A stretch of DNA of 52,866 nucleotides from Candidatus Eisenbacteria bacterium RBG_16_71_46 (GTDB lineage: Bacteria > Eisenbacteria > RBG-16-71-46). Position numbers and translations under genes: made by a program. Each line of letters begins with the position of its first letter. The stretch's first letter is position 1. Below the pieces are notes generated by a model that was not told where the DNA came from, searched no databases, and was given only the letters and a program-made list of their open reading frames with translations. The stretch is taken from positions 1 through 52,866 of the forward strand of contig MFFQ01000111.1 of the NCBI GenBank assembly GCA_001780165.1. Reading direction: 5' to 3'. This document shows positions 16,000 through 24,319 of this stretch, piece by piece.

Positions 16000-18027
16000 A
16001 TGGCGACGATCGTGCTGGGCGCGGTAGGGGCGGGGATCGGGAGCATCTTCGGGAACCCGATGATGGGGTTCTCTGTCGGAGTTTCCCTCGCCGGGATGCT
16101 CTTTCCGCCGAAGATGGGGGCGCAGGACCGGGGGAAGCTGGACGACCTGCGCATCACCGGCTCCGGGTACGGCGTGATGATCCCGCAGTGCTTTGGCTGC
16201 GCGCGCGTCGGCGGGAACATGCTCTGGTCCACGGACCTGGTCGAGCACGTGACGAGCCGCGAGGAGGGCGGCAAGGGGGGCGGCGGCGTCACGGTCAACG
16301 AGTACACCTACACCGTCTCCTGCGCGATGGCGATCTGCCGGGGACCGATCCGGGGTGTAAGGCGCATCTGGGCGGAAGACAAGCTCATCTACGACGTCGA
16401 CTCGACGCCATCGAGCAAGCATGACATCACGGTCTACACCGGCACAGAGGAGCAAGCGGTCGATCCGCTGATGGAGGCTGCTTTAGGGGCGGGGAACGTG
16501 CCCGCCTACCGGGGGATCGCCTACGCGGTGTTCGAGGACCTGCTGCTGACCGACTGGGGCAACCGCATCCCCTCGATGTCGTTTGAGGTGGAAGCGCCAG
16601 GCAGCTCCGTGGCGGACATCCTCCGGGACCTGGCCGAGCAGGTCGGGATCGCCGAGAGCGACACGTCCTTTGAGGAGGCGGAGCACCGCATCATCGGGTT
16701 CGTGATCGCGCAGCGCACCGCCGCCCGGAGCGCGCTGGAGCCGGTCCTGCGGGTGGGAGCGACCGACCTGGCGGAGATAGACGGGATGCTGATCGCCATC
16801 CCGCGGGGCTGTCCGGAGGCGGCCACCATCGCGGAGGACGATCTCGGCGCGCACGTCTGGAGCGAGGGCCGCGGGGATCCGCCGACCCGTCTAGAGACAA
16901 AACGCGGGCAGGACCTGGAGCTGCCCGGGCGTCTGGACCTGGCTTACTTCCGGTATGATGCGGACGTTACAAAGCGCACCTACGAGCAGACCTCGCAGGG
17001 AGCCGTCCGGTACACGAAAGGCGACGTGCAGGAGGCGCACACGGTCCAGGCGCCCCTGGCGATGACGGACGACGACGCGCGCCAGACCGCCGAGCGCCTC
17101 CTGTATGGCGAGTGGCTGGAACGGACCTCGCACCGATACGCGCTCGGACCGAAGTGGCTGAAGCTCTGTCCGGGCAGCCCGGTCCTGCTGCCGGTCAACG
17201 GCGTCAACGAGCGCTGCCGGATCGTCGGGATGGACATCGGGCTGTTCGGGGAGCTACGCTTCTCGGCGGTGCGGGATGATGACGTGACCGGCATCCTGGA
17301 CCAGAGCGTGGTCGGGGGCACGCCGGAGGCGGCGGGCGTGCCGGCGCTGGATGCGGTGGTGCCGACCCTGTTCTATGCCTGGAGCGGGTACGAGCTGCGT
17401 GAGGAGGACGGCCTGCGGGCCGGTTTCTACGTCGCGGCGTCGGGGGGCGACGGATGGGACGGATGCGCGATCTACTACAGTCCGGACGGCGGGACGACCT
17501 ATCTGGACGCCGGGAACATCTTCGACCGGTCTGTCTTCGGGGAGACCGCCTCCCTCCTCCCGGACGGCGTCGCCTCCAACGCCTGGGAGGACGCGACCAC
17601 GCTCGACGTCACGCTGGACACCACGGGCACGCTGGAGAGCACCAGCAAGACGGATGTGGAGCTGACCTATGACAACGCAATCCTGGTCGGGGAGGAGGTC
17701 GCCGGCTTCACGACGGCGGCGGCGGGCGGCGGCGGGGCGTACACCCTGACAACGATCCTGCGGGGCCGGCGCGACACGCCGATGACGGGCCACGGGATCG
17801 GGGAGGCGTTCGTGCTCCTCTCGCGGGCCGTCGCCCGGGTCAGCGTAGACGACAGCCTGGTCGGCCAGACGGTGAAGGTCAAGTGCGTCAGTCCGGGGCA
17901 GACCCTGGGCGACGTGACGGCGCAGGACGTGGTGATACGCGTTCCGAGTCATCCGTACGTGACGGTCGGCCCGAACCTGGACTTCAGCAAGGACACGAAC
18001 AGCCAGTATGTGCCGATGGTGTTTTAG
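16000..18027 (+). CDS. Tail-tip / central fibre protein (GTA ORFG15-like, phage-tail_3 type)
   Basis: 675 aa. The N-terminus (LGAVGAGIGSIFGNPMMGF; LRITGSGYGVMIPQCFGCAR; GNMLWSTDLVEH) and the pattern TYTVSCAMAICRGPIRGVRR, IWAEDKLIYD, YRGIAYAVFEDLLLTDWGNR match the large tip proteins that follow NlpC/P60 in GTA-like clusters. They form the tail tip that touches the host. The C-terminal third (YYSPDGGTTYLDAG; GAYTLTTILRGRRDT) fits the same family. The stop TAG runs into a heptamer array that forms a hairpin. Confidence 0.86.
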   Translation: MATIVLGAVGAGIGSIFGNPMMGFSVGVSLAGMLFPPKMGAQDRGKLDDLRITGSGYGVMIPQCFGCARVGGNMLWSTDLVEHVTSREEGGKGGGGVTVNEYTYTVSCAMAICRGPIRGVRRIWAEDKLIYDVDSTPSSKHDITVYTGTEEQAVDPLMEAALGAGNVPAYRGIAYAVFEDLLLTDWGNRIPSMSFEVEAPGSSVADILRDLAEQVGIAESDTSFEEAEHRIIGFVIAQRTAARSALEPVLRVGATDLAEIDGMLIAIPRGCPEAATIAEDDLGAHVWSEGRGDPPTRLETKRGQDLELPGRLDLAYFRYDADVTKRTYEQTSQGAVRYTKGDVQEAHTVQAPLAMTDDDARQTAERLLYGEWLERTSHRYALGPKWLKLCPGSPVLLPVNGVNERCRIVGMDIGLFGELRFSAVRDDDVTGILDQSVVGGTPEAAGVPALDAVVPTLFYAWSGYELREEDGLRAGFYVAASGGDGWDGCAIYYSPDGGTTYLDAGNIFDRSVFGETASLLPDGVASNAWEDATTLDVTLDTTGTLESTSKTDVELTYDNAILVGEEVAGFTTAAAGGGGAYTLTTILRGRRDTPMTGHGIGEAFVLLSRAVARVSVDDSLVGQTVKVKCVSPGQTLGDVTAQDVVIRVPSHPYVTVGPNLDFSKDTNSQYVPMVF

Positions 18028-18117
18028 TGGCTCGTGGCGCGTGGCGCGTGGCTCGTAAGGGCAAAGTCAAAAGCATTTGACCTTGACTTTCACTAACCAC
18101 GAGCCACGCGCCACGGC
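18027..18117 (+). repeat. GTGGCTC array folded as inverted repeat
   Basis: The direct array (18027-18068, tail GTAAGGGCAAAGTCAA) is followed by its reverse complement (18081-18114). The 16-base arms 18041-18056 and 18099-18114 pair perfectly, and the AAAGTCAA parts of the tails can pair as well. GAGGAGGAA then serves the next start. Confidence 0.92.
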
Positions 18118-18137
18118 CTTTGAGGAGGAAATATTCG

Positions 18138-19022
18138 GTGGCGAATAATCTGGACATCAAGGATGGTCTGAACGCGAGCCGGGTCATCAAGACGACCGAC
18201 AACGCGGGGGTCCATACCCCCCACCAGAACGTGGATACGCTGCCGGCGGATCCGCTCGGGGCGAACGCGGACGCGATGGTCGCCGCCGGGGCGGTGGGCA
18301 GTCTCAGCGCGAAGCTGCGGCGGCTCACGAACGACCTGAATACGCTGCTCAGTTACGTGGACGGCGTCGAGGCGCTGCTGGCGGGGGGATTGCCGGCGGC
18401 GCTGTCGGGCAGCGGCAACCTTAAGGTCGCGATCCTGGAGGGAGCCACGCAGTATGCGGAGGACGCGGCCAGCGCGGGCGGCGAATCGCTCATGCTCGCG
18501 GGCGCGGTGCGGCGCGACACGGCGGCCTCGAGCGGCGGAGCGGACGGCGATTACGTCACGCTCAACTGCGACGCGAGCGGCAAGCTCTACACGAACGCGG
18601 ACACCGAGCTGCCGGCGGCGGCGGCCCTGGCGGACGGCGCGAGCAACCCGACGACCCCGCTGGTCGGCGCGCCCCTGCTCGTCTACAACGGCGCGACGTG
18701 GGACCGCGTGCGGACGGCGAACAAGTTCGGCGATATGAGCGCCGTCTCCATCACCTCCATCGCGACCGTTTACACGCCCACGTCCGGCAAGAAGTTCCGG
18801 CTGATGGGCGGCTGCATCAGCGTCAGCGCGGCCTGCTCGGTGCTGTTCGAGGATAACACGGCGGGCAACACGGTGTTCCGCACGCCAAAGCTCCTGGCGG
18901 ACACGCCCTACAACTTTGATCTGGCGAACGGGTTCCTCTCCGCCGCCGCCAACAACGTGCTGAAAGCGACCGCGAGCGCCGCCGCCGCCATCACCGGCAC
19001 GCTGCTGTTGTGTGAGGAGTAG
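18138..19022 (+). CDS. Tail appendage / fibre-like protein
   Basis: 294 aa from GTG 18138, with GAGGAGG ten bases upstream. It is Ala/Gly-rich. Its C-terminal part (ITSIATVYTPTSGKKFRLMG; CSVLFEDNTAGNTVFRTP) looks like a beta-structured head domain. The N-terminus (NASRVIKTTDNAGVHTPHQN) is of the type found in receptor-binding accessory proteins. It follows the tail tip directly. The family is not firmly recognised. Confidence 0.62.
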   Translation: MANNLDIKDGLNASRVIKTTDNAGVHTPHQNVDTLPADPLGANADAMVAAGAVGSLSAKLRRLTNDLNTLLSYVDGVEALLAGGLPAALSGSGNLKVAILEGATQYAEDAASAGGESLMLAGAVRRDTAASSGGADGDYVTLNCDASGKLYTNADTELPAAAALADGASNPTTPLVGAPLLVYNGATWDRVRTANKFGDMSAVSITSIATVYTPTSGKKFRLMGGCISVSAACSVLFEDNTAGNTVFRTPKLLADTPYNFDLANGFLSAAANNVLKATASAAAAITGTLLLCEE

Positions 19023-19025
19023 GCC

Positions 19026-19892
19026 ATGCACCTCTATGTGCCCCAACCGGAACCACTCCACCGGCTGCCGCTGCTCCTGCCGGGATCGCCGGCGTTCGAG
19101 CGGGCGATGTCCTGTATGCCCGTCACGCCCTGGTCGCCAGGAGGCGCGGCGGCTAGACGTTTTGTCGAGTCTGGCGCCGGGGGGGGTGAGACTGGCCTGG
19201 ACATCCCCACGCCAACGGCCTTCTGGCGGATGGAGGAAACGGGAGCGAACAACCGGGTGGACTCTACGGGGAGTGGAAATGATCTGGTGCCGGCCAACGA
19301 GCCGGGCAACGGGACCGGCAAGATCGGTAACTGTTGCCATTTCACCGCCTATAATCAGAAGCTGAATCTGACCGACAACGCCAATATGTCTGTCGGCAAT
19401 GCGGACTTTACCCTGGCGGTCTGGATCAAGGTCAACCAGTCGCATATTATCGGATGGAACTCCGCTCCCGGTGGGAAGGATGCAAATGCCTACAATACCT
19501 GTGAGTACGGATTTTTCCTCGACCCCAATGTGCCTGTTGGAAAACCGGGATTTCACATCAACAACAACGGAGGCACCGTCGAGGCGGACTCTCAAGTGCC
19601 TGATGCGACATGGACGCTTCTGACAGGAACTTATGATGCGGCGAACGACCTGTTGGGCATTACCATCAATAATGGAACCAGGAAGACGGTCAGTTATTCG
19701 GCCGGCACATATGACGGTGCTTACACATTCAGCATTCCTGGAAACTGGGTCGTAACCGATCCCTACATCCCCGTCACCGACGTCGACGCCGTCGGCTGGT
19801 GGAAGGGCACCTGTCTGTCGGCAGACCAGGTGAATACATTGTACAACGGCGGAGCCGGGACGGAGTACTACGATGGGTACTGGCATCCGTAG
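19026..19892 (+). CDS. LamG/concanavalin-like tail appendage protein
   Basis: 288 aa. Residues ~60-285 are a LamG-like beta-sandwich: AFWRMEETGANNRVDSTGSG, DFTLAVWIKVNQSHIIGWN, LSADQVNTLYNGGAG. The same motifs occur in the N-terminal domain of the 13807 protein, so the phage has two related lectin-like domains. A role in host-surface or glycan binding is inferred. The stop TAG starts a GTGGCTA array. Confidence 0.78.
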   Translation: MHLYVPQPEPLHRLPLLLPGSPAFERAMSCMPVTPWSPGGAAARRFVESGAGGGETGLDIPTPTAFWRMEETGANNRVDSTGSGNDLVPANEPGNGTGKIGNCCHFTAYNQKLNLTDNANMSVGNADFTLAVWIKVNQSHIIGWNSAPGGKDANAYNTCEYGFFLDPNVPVGKPGFHINNNGGTVEADSQVPDATWTLLTGTYDAANDLLGITINNGTRKTVSYSAGTYDGAYTFSIPGNWVVTDPYIPVTDVDAVGWWKGTCLSADQVNTLYNGGAGTEYYDGYWHP

Positions 19893-19926
19893 TGGCTAGT
19901 GGCTAGTGACTAGAAAAGGCAAGAGC
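19892..19926 (+). repeat. GTGGCTA heptamer array
   Basis: Starts at the TAG stop; units GTGGCTA, GTGGCTA, GTGACTA, tail GAAAAGGCAAGAGC. In this variant each unit itself contains TAG. Confidence 0.9.
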
Positions 19927-19931
19927 CCGGA

Positions 19932-20555
19932 ATGAATGGAGGAGTGACGAGATTGCCTTCTAACTTTGCGAGGAGCGTGGCGGGAACGATCGGAGCGCTG
20001 ACCGGACCGCTCAGCGGTGTGCCCCAGGCCGTGCGAGAACAGACGGTCGTGGTGCTGCTGTTTGTGCTGCTGGACACGATCACCGGCGTCTGGCTGGCGG
20101 CGCACGGAGGCGCGGTCCAGAGCAAGAAGCTGACCACGCGGCTGGTCGCCAAACTGCTGCAGTACAGCCTGCTGGTCGGCGTCGCGACGGGGGCTGCGCT
20201 GCTGGCCAAGAGTTGGTTTGTCATCTCCGGGGCGCTCATGGCGATTATCGGGATCGAGTCAATCTCCATCATCGAGAACATGGCGCTCCTGGAGCGGGCG
20301 GGCGGGGTGAAGGTGGTGCTCTTCCGCGCGTTCCTACAGTCTGCGGGGCGTTACCTGGCGGTGACGAAAGAGGCGATCGCGGATGCGGAGGAAACGGCGG
20401 GTACTGCGAGGGATCGGCGCTCAAGCCGCGCCTCCTCCTCGCGAGGGTGTCAGGTGACAGGTGTCGGGGAAAGTCAACGGCCGGAAAGCCGGGGGCCGGA
20501 TTTGCCTGCGCAGGCAGGAACCATGCCGGTCCGGAATATGGAGGAGAAGCCATGA
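19932..20555 (+). CDS. Holin (phage holin family 4-like)
   Basis: 207 aa. Hydrophobic helices at about residues 38-60 (VVVLLFVLLDTITGVWLA), 78-96 (SLLVGVATGAALLAKSW) and 97-112 carry the DTITGVWLA motif of toxin-secretion/phage-lysis holins. It would form the membrane lesion that ends infection. ATG 19932 has no good ribosome binding site; GTG 19944 or TTG 19953, near GGAGGA, are alternatives. The last ~45 residues (TARDRRSSRASSSRGCQVTG onward) are encoded by the 52-bp repeat and a heptamer array, so the original C-terminus was probably shorter. Confidence 0.78.
   Translation: MNGGVTRLPSNFARSVAGTIGALTGPLSGVPQAVREQTVVVLLFVLLDTITGVWLAAHGGAVQSKKLTTRLVAKLLQYSLLVGVATGAALLAKSWFVISGALMAIIGIESISIIENMALLERAGGVKVVLFRAFLQSAGRYLAVTKEAIADAEETAGTARDRRSSRASSSRGCQVTGVGESQRPESRGPDLPAQAGTMPVRNMEEKP
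20400..20480 (+). repeat. 52-bp dispersed repeat (copy 1) plus GGGTGTC array
   Basis: 20400-20451 is identical to 28819-28870. It contains a CCTCGCGAGG palindrome and a GGCGC/GCGCC stem. GGTGACAGGTGTCGGGG and AAAGTCAACGGC follow. It is translated here as the C-terminus of the holin. Confidence 0.92.
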
Positions 20556-20749
20556 GACTGGAAGATCTGATACAGCTTTACGCGCAGGTGCTGGCCACGG
20601 GAGCGCTTGCGGATGCGCAGTTGCGCACGGTCGGGGAGGAGACAACGGTCGACATCACGAACGCGCAGAAGCTCAACTTCCTGCTGGTGAAGGGGAAGGG
20701 CGGCGCGCGTTACCGGATCGACGGGCTGCACGTCACCCGCGAGCGGTAG
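20552..20749 (+). CDS. Small hypothetical protein at the end of the late operon
   Basis: 65 aa from ATG 20552, with GGAGGAGAAGCC upstream and a four-base overlap with the holin gene. The sequence (LEDLIQLYAQVLATGALADA; LNFLLVKGKGGARYRIDGLH) is soluble and mixed alpha/beta. The coupling to the holin suggests a lysis-linked role, but nothing in the sequence confirms it. Confidence 0.65.
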   Translation: MRLEDLIQLYAQVLATGALADAQLRTVGEETTVDITNAQKLNFLLVKGKGGARYRIDGLHVTRER

Positions 20750-20774
20750 TGGCTAGTGGCTAGTGGCTAGAAAA
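20749..20774 (+). repeat. GTGGCTA heptamer array
   Basis: Three to four GTGGCTA units begin at the TAG stop and run into the terminator hairpin; the AAAAGGC of the tail forms its left base. Confidence 0.88.
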
Positions 20775-20807
20775 GGCCCGCCGGAGGAGCTGCCGGCGGG
20801 CCTTTTT
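20775..20807. terminator. Bidirectional rho-independent terminator between late and early operons
   Basis: GGCCCGCCGG (20775-20784) pairs perfectly with CCGGCGGGCC (20793-20802) around an eight-base loop, with TTTTT on the plus strand and TTTT on the minus strand. It ends both the plus-strand late operon and the minus-strand early operon. Confidence 0.95.
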
Positions 20808-20832
20808 CATTTCAGGTCCGGTTATTCCACAT

Positions 20833-21018
20833 TCAGGCCCCGATTTTCACCAGTTTTTTCGCCTGCGTTCTTGACACCTCCGCCTCAACTGACTGAAAGA
20901 TGAAGTCACCAAGGCAGGCTTTATGTATGATCCGGCGACCTTCTTTAGTGTCTACCAGGATAATCGGCTGACCAGGACGATACTCTTGTCCGCAAATCAA
21001 GCAGGCCGTTGTGTTCAT
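20833..21018 (-). CDS. Small protein with CxxC and His/Cys pair
   Basis: 61 aa, last gene of the early minus operon. CLICG near the N-terminus and HKACLGDF further on could bind one zinc ion, as in small phage zinc-finger proteins. AGGTGAGG precedes the ATG. Function unknown. Confidence 0.62.
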   Translation of the reverse strand: MNTTACLICGQEYRPGQPIILVDTKEGRRIIHKACLGDFIFQSVEAEVSRTQAKKLVKIGA

Positions 21019-21090
21019 CCCCTCACCTTCTTTCCTTCTCCCCTACTCTTTCCTGAACGATCTTTGAGGAACGGTTTTGACGGCCTCGTC

Positions 21091-21410
21091 TCAGGCAGGA
21101 AGCTCCCGGATGGTATAGCCCTCACGGGAGAGTAACTTGCCGACCTCATCGCGGTGGCAGAACGCAGTCTCTGCACAGGCGCAGAGCAGGATCACGTTCT
21201 GCCGATCTGCCAGGCTCTCCACGCGACCGCGCTGAGGGATGCGTTGCCGGGCGTCTCCAGCGCCTCCTTCGACCAGTAGGGCGCACGCGAGCGGGGCGCA
21301 TAACGGATATCGCAGACGATGGCGTCGAGCTGGGTGGCCAGGTCGCGCAGGCGCTCCGGCTTGCGGCCCGTGTAGCCGGCCAGGTAGATGGTTCCGAGAG
21401 GTGCTTTCAT
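21091..21410 (-). pseudogene. DUF488-like gene broken by a 47-bp insertion
   Basis: The N-terminal part from ATG 21410 (TIYLAGYTGRKPERLRDLAT; IVCDIRYAPRSRAPYWSKEA) and, in another frame, the C-terminal part ending at 21091 (NVILLCACAETAFCHRDEVG; EGYTIRELPA) together make a DUF488-type protein. Between them lies a 47-bp copy of the DUF2460 tail gene in inverted orientation, and the usual central ~35 residues are missing. The N-terminal frame stops at 21192. The start overlaps the upstream stop (ATGA). A programmed frameshift is conceivable but would not explain the foreign segment. Confidence 0.75.
21217..21263 (-). repeat. Inverted 47-bp copy of tail-gene sequence
   Basis: Identical on the minus strand to 13538-13584; similarity continues for about seven bases after a two-base difference. 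Confidence 0.92.
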
Positions 21411-21841
21411 GGTCTCAGGATCCTCGACACGGCGGGCAGGCAGGCGGAACAGAGATCGGGAGCGATCCAGGCGCAGGCCGGCTTGCACGGCTCCCGGTCG
21501 GTGCAGCCACAGACTCGACAGGTGCGCTGCGCTCCTTCCGGCTGCGCGACAATCTCCATGTTGAGCACGTCGTAATGAGGATCGTCGCCGCGGCAGATCA
21601 GCTCCAGGAGCGCCGGCGACCAGGTGAAGAATTCATCGGTCATGGCATCGATGAACTGGCGAACCGATTCCGAACAACAGCCATTATTCGCCGGATGACG
21701 CAGAGCTAATTGCAGGTGGCTTATGAGGATCAACAAGAATGGACGCTGCAGCACGAGGGTGATGGGGGGCTGCCGGATAAGCTGTATGATGGCCTCCGAA
21801 ATAGCCTTCTGGAAATCTTGCTCGTCAATCTGGTTTTTCAT
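21407..21841 (-). CDS. Hypothetical protein with C-terminal Cys cluster (paralogue of 30531)
   Basis: 144 aa. The C-terminus CRVCGCTDREPCKPACAW followed by APDLCSACLP is a zinc-binding cluster seen at the end of many phage proteins. The middle has LQLALRHPANNG and ICRGDDPHYDV. The gene at 30531 repeats the same layout (QLALRHPENTG; RQGDDPEYDV; the same Cys cluster), so one is a duplicate. Its start overlaps the VRR-NUC stop and its stop overlaps the DUF488 start. Function unknown. Confidence 0.75.
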   Translation of the reverse strand: MKNQIDEQDFQKAISEAIIQLIRQPPITLVLQRPFLLILISHLQLALRHPANNGCCSESVRQFIDAMTDEFFTWSPALLELICRGDDPHYDVLNMEIVAQPEGAQRTCRVCGCTDREPCKPACAWIAPDLCSACLPAVSRILRP

Positions 21842-22419
21842 ATCAATTCCTCCAGGTCGAAATAGTCGCAGATCTCCGTCCAGGCAGCCTGCCAGCCCTT
21901 ACAGACGGCGACGCGCCAGCCGAGCCAGCGGAGCAGGTCAAGCCATTCCCTCTGCGTTTGCTCCACGCGTCCCCCGCGGAGGCGCTTGAGCTCGATGGCC
22001 AGGCCGAAGTAGCCGTGGGATGGGACGGGGCTGAGGAGGTCGGGCACGCCCGCGCGCACGCCCTGCCGGCTCAGGAGCTTACACTCCAGGGCGTTCCATC
22101 GCTCGTTGGGAATGTGAAACAGGGTGGTCAGCTGCCAGTGGTCGCGCTCGTAGCGACTGATCTGTTCGAAGAGGCGCTGCTGCTCGACGTCCTCCGGGGC
22201 GCAGGGGGTCTGGACGGCGCGGCGACCGGGCTGCAGTCCCGGCAGTTTCATTTGCACGAGGACATCCTCCTTGCGGCGCTCGCGGGGCTGCTGCACGTTG
22301 CAGCCCGGGCAGACCCAGAAGGGCAGCCGGAGGTAGCGTCCACCGATGAGTACGGTCCGCAGAACAGCCGGCATGGGCTGCCGGCAGAGGGGGCAGGGCG
22401 GCGGAGCATCGGAGGGCAT
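21838..22419 (-). CDS. VRR-NUC domain nuclease with N-terminal zinc ribbon
   Basis: 193 aa. CPLC (C9, C12) and CPGC (C37, C40) form a zinc ribbon. Residues ~115-180 are a VRR-NUC fold of the PD-(D/E)xK class: GVRAGVPD (P126, D127), AIELK (E143, K145), Q154, and the terminal GWRVAVCKGW. Such stand-alone nucleases are common in phages and are thought to cut branched or structured DNA in recombination. It is coupled to both neighbours by overlapping start/stop codons. Confidence 0.85.
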   Translation of the reverse strand: MPSDAPPPCPLCRQPMPAVLRTVLIGGRYLRLPFWVCPGCNVQQPRERRKEDVLVQMKLPGLQPGRRAVQTPCAPEDVEQQRLFEQISRYERDHWQLTTLFHIPNERWNALECKLLSRQGVRAGVPDLLSPVPSHGYFGLAIELKRLRGGRVEQTQREWLDLLRWLGWRVAVCKGWQAAWTEICDYFDLEELI

Positions 22420-22655
22420 CAGAGCGACTCTTCCGCCGAAGGTGGCGGGGATGGCGGAAGGACCTCTCCTGCGTCGTTAATCAGGACGCAGGGGCTATTT
22501 ATCAGGCATCCCGCCTCAGTGACCGATAGGCATCCCGCGCATCGATCTTCCGTTTCCTGGAACAGCCAGTCATGGGGAGTATCGGAGGTCGGCGCGTTGG
22601 CGATGAATCTGCCAATGATCTTCAGCACTTCCGTGCAATCTGTATCAGCAGGCAT
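22419..22655 (-). CDS. Small Cys-containing hypothetical protein
   Basis: 78 aa, TGATG overlaps on both sides. CAGCLSVTEAGCLINSPC shows four Cys that may bind zinc. The C-terminus is Pro/Ser-rich. Not recognised. Confidence 0.62.
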   Translation of the reverse strand: MPADTDCTEVLKIIGRFIANAPTSDTPHDWLFQETEDRCAGCLSVTEAGCLINSPCVLINDAGEVLPPSPPPSAEESL

Positions 22656-22930
22656 CAGGTAACCTTTCGCCTGGATGCCGCATCGGTGTAGAAGAAGAAG
22701 CGTCTCTTCTCTTCATCCAGTTGAATTTCGAGGGGTTGTAACTCTGCCTCCAGCTCACGCCGTTGCTTTTCAAGATCTGCCAATCTGCCGTCTACAGATC
22801 GAATTAAAACGGTGAGCAGGATCATGCGCTGTTTCAGCGTCTCAATCTGTTCCTCCGCATGAAGGATGTCATCTTCATTCGGTTTGCGCATCATCATTTC
22901 TACGATACTCTCGCTTTGTGTCGGTTTCAT
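22655..22930 (-). CDS. Coiled-coil hypothetical protein
   Basis: 91 aa, mostly a coiled coil (EEQIETLKQRMILLTVLIRS; LADLEKQRRELEAELQPLEI). AGAGGAAGCG precedes the ATG. No enzyme motif. Part of the coupled minus-strand operon. Confidence 0.65.
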   Translation of the reverse strand: MKPTQSESIVEMMMRKPNEDDILHAEEQIETLKQRMILLTVLIRSVDGRLADLEKQRRELEAELQPLEIQLDEEKRRFFFYTDAASRRKVT

Positions 22931-22939
22931 CGCTTCCTC

Positions 22940-23269
22940 TTATGCTCTCCGTGTTCGGAAACCGACGCTTTCCAGCGCGACGGCATCCGCTGCGCGCATC
23001 AGCAGGCCGCCTTGTTCGACGTGCGACCTCTCTCCCACCGTCAGCCGCTTCAGCTGCTCTCCGAGCGGCCTGTACCAGACATGCGTAGGCCATAGGCTAT
23101 CCTGCGAGACCCGATAGACGGCGCTGGTCATCATGCCTTCGCAACGACCGCCCAAACGGCGGCAACGAATAAACATCGGGGTGACGCCATCGGTCAGGTT
23201 GACCGTGGTGATGACTTCGCCGCACGTCTGGCAGGTGTATTGATTGACGGCTCCCCGTTTCTCCATCAT
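22940..23269 (-). CDS. Zinc-binding hypothetical phage protein
   Basis: 109 aa from ATG 23269 (ATG 23266 is equally possible), with AGAGGA just upstream. TCQTCGE and later RCRRLGGRCEG provide four Cys of a zinc-ribbon-like unit. WPTHVWYRPLGEQLKRL is typical of small conserved phage proteins that carry this ribbon. Function unknown. Confidence 0.65.
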   Translation of the reverse strand: MMEKRGAVNQYTCQTCGEVITTVNLTDGVTPMFIRCRRLGGRCEGMMTSAVYRVSQDSLWPTHVWYRPLGEQLKRLTVGERSHVEQGGLLMRAADAVALESVGFRTRRA

Positions 23270-23280
23270 TCTTTCCTCTT

Positions 23281-23850
23281 CTAATCTCCCCATCCATCAG
23301 GATCGTAACGATACCACGGACGGTCATCAGATAGTGATCCATCAGGATCGTAACCATGCTCGATGGCATGTTTCGGGCAGTAGAAAGGGGTGGAAACACC
23401 CTCTGCGTCCTCGTAGCGGCACTCGTGCCCTACCTCGTTGCAATCTTCATGTTCGCAGAGGTACTCATAGGGCTCGTTCTGCATGGATTCAAGCGCCTTG
23501 GTAAACTTCTCTTCCGTCTCCCCATAAACAGCATCGGATTTACGTATATGATCCTCGAATATAGCCTTAGTTAAGACTGCATCCTCTCTCATTTCTGAAG
23601 TTAACCGACTATCATCGAGGATGCGCTGGCTTGCGGTCTCTGCCGCACGCTGAACCTGTTTGGCAGTCTGGGCCTCACGCAGCCGTGAGATAGCCGCCTC
23701 CACGTCTTCCCGCAGCTTATCTTCTTGTGCTGAGGAAAGCGCTTCGGCAGCGGTCGGCTTCTCTTCCAAACTCGGTTCGCCGCGGATCTTGTAGATGATC
23801 TCCAGACCAGCCCTTACGATCGGATCCTGCTCCGCATCCTGCTCAGGCAT
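23281..23850 (-). CDS. Hypothetical protein, helical with acidic Cys/His C-terminus
   Basis: 189 aa from ATG 23850 with AGGAGGAGGAAG upstream. Residues ~40-130 are helical and charged (EDVEAAISRLREAQTAKQVQ). The C-terminal CEHEDCNEVGHECRY and YCPKHAIEHGY look like a metal-binding unit. A 15-base phrase (ATCAGGATCGTAACC-like) occurs twice at 23297-23356 and codes for the repeated YDPDG. Function unknown. Confidence 0.62.
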   Translation of the reverse strand: MPEQDAEQDPIVRAGLEIIYKIRGEPSLEEKPTAAEALSSAQEDKLREDVEAAISRLREAQTAKQVQRAAETASQRILDDSRLTSEMREDAVLTKAIFEDHIRKSDAVYGETEEKFTKALESMQNEPYEYLCEHEDCNEVGHECRYEDAEGVSTPFYCPKHAIEHGYDPDGSLSDDRPWYRYDPDGWGD

Positions 23851-23866
23851 CTTCCTCCTCCTTGTC

Positions 23867-24319
23867 TCACAACACCGTCTGCGCGAAGGCGATGATCCGT
23901 TCTTCGCTTGCTTGCTGTCCGTCCCAGACGCCGGGGTAGTCGGGTCCTTGCATCCTTGTTGGGGAATGGAAGCTGACCTGTCCCTGCGGCAGGTCCACGT
24001 AGAGCACCCAGGAGTTGAGCGGCTGCGAGTCGTCCCGACCCCATCCGAAGCGGATGCCAAGCTCCGCGCCGTGCTCGCAGAGGAAGAGGCAGAGGATTGA
24101 GAGCGACCAGCCCTTGCGGTCGTAGGCCATCGAGCGGTACGATCCTTTGCCGCGAATGCCGCCCCGGTAGACTTTCGCGCGGGCCGAGCATTTCTGAGCG
24201 CGAAACAGGCAGACGGCGATCTTGCCGAGCAGGCCGTGCTGTGTCAGCTCTGCATAGAAGCGCAGGGTCAGATCGCCGTCCGAGCCATCGTAGACCTCTT
24301 GCGCGCTGTATGGCGTCAT
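23867..24319 (-). CDS. Hypothetical phage protein
   Basis: 150 aa. N-terminal TPYSAQEVYDGSDGDLTLRF and central GKGSYRSMAYDRKGWSLSI suggest a compact alpha/beta protein of a kind seen in phage early regions. No catalytic motif is evident. Its start overlaps the upstream stop (ATGA). Confidence 0.62.
   Translation of the reverse strand: MTPYSAQEVYDGSDGDLTLRFYAELTQHGLLGKIAVCLFRAQKCSARAKVYRGGIRGKGSYRSMAYDRKGWSLSILCLFLCEHGAELGIRFGWGRDDSQPLNSWVLYVDLPQGQVSFHSPTRMQGPDYPGVWDGQQASEERIIAFAQTVL

Noticed and set aside
18093-19886. Long minus-strand open frame over the tail appendage genes
   Set aside because: Its composition is Arg-rich shadow coding opposite two well-formed plus-strand genes with ribosome binding sites.
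21091-21410. DUF488 gene as programmed frameshift
   Set aside because: The two frames are separated by a foreign 47-bp segment with missing core sequence, which indicates damage.
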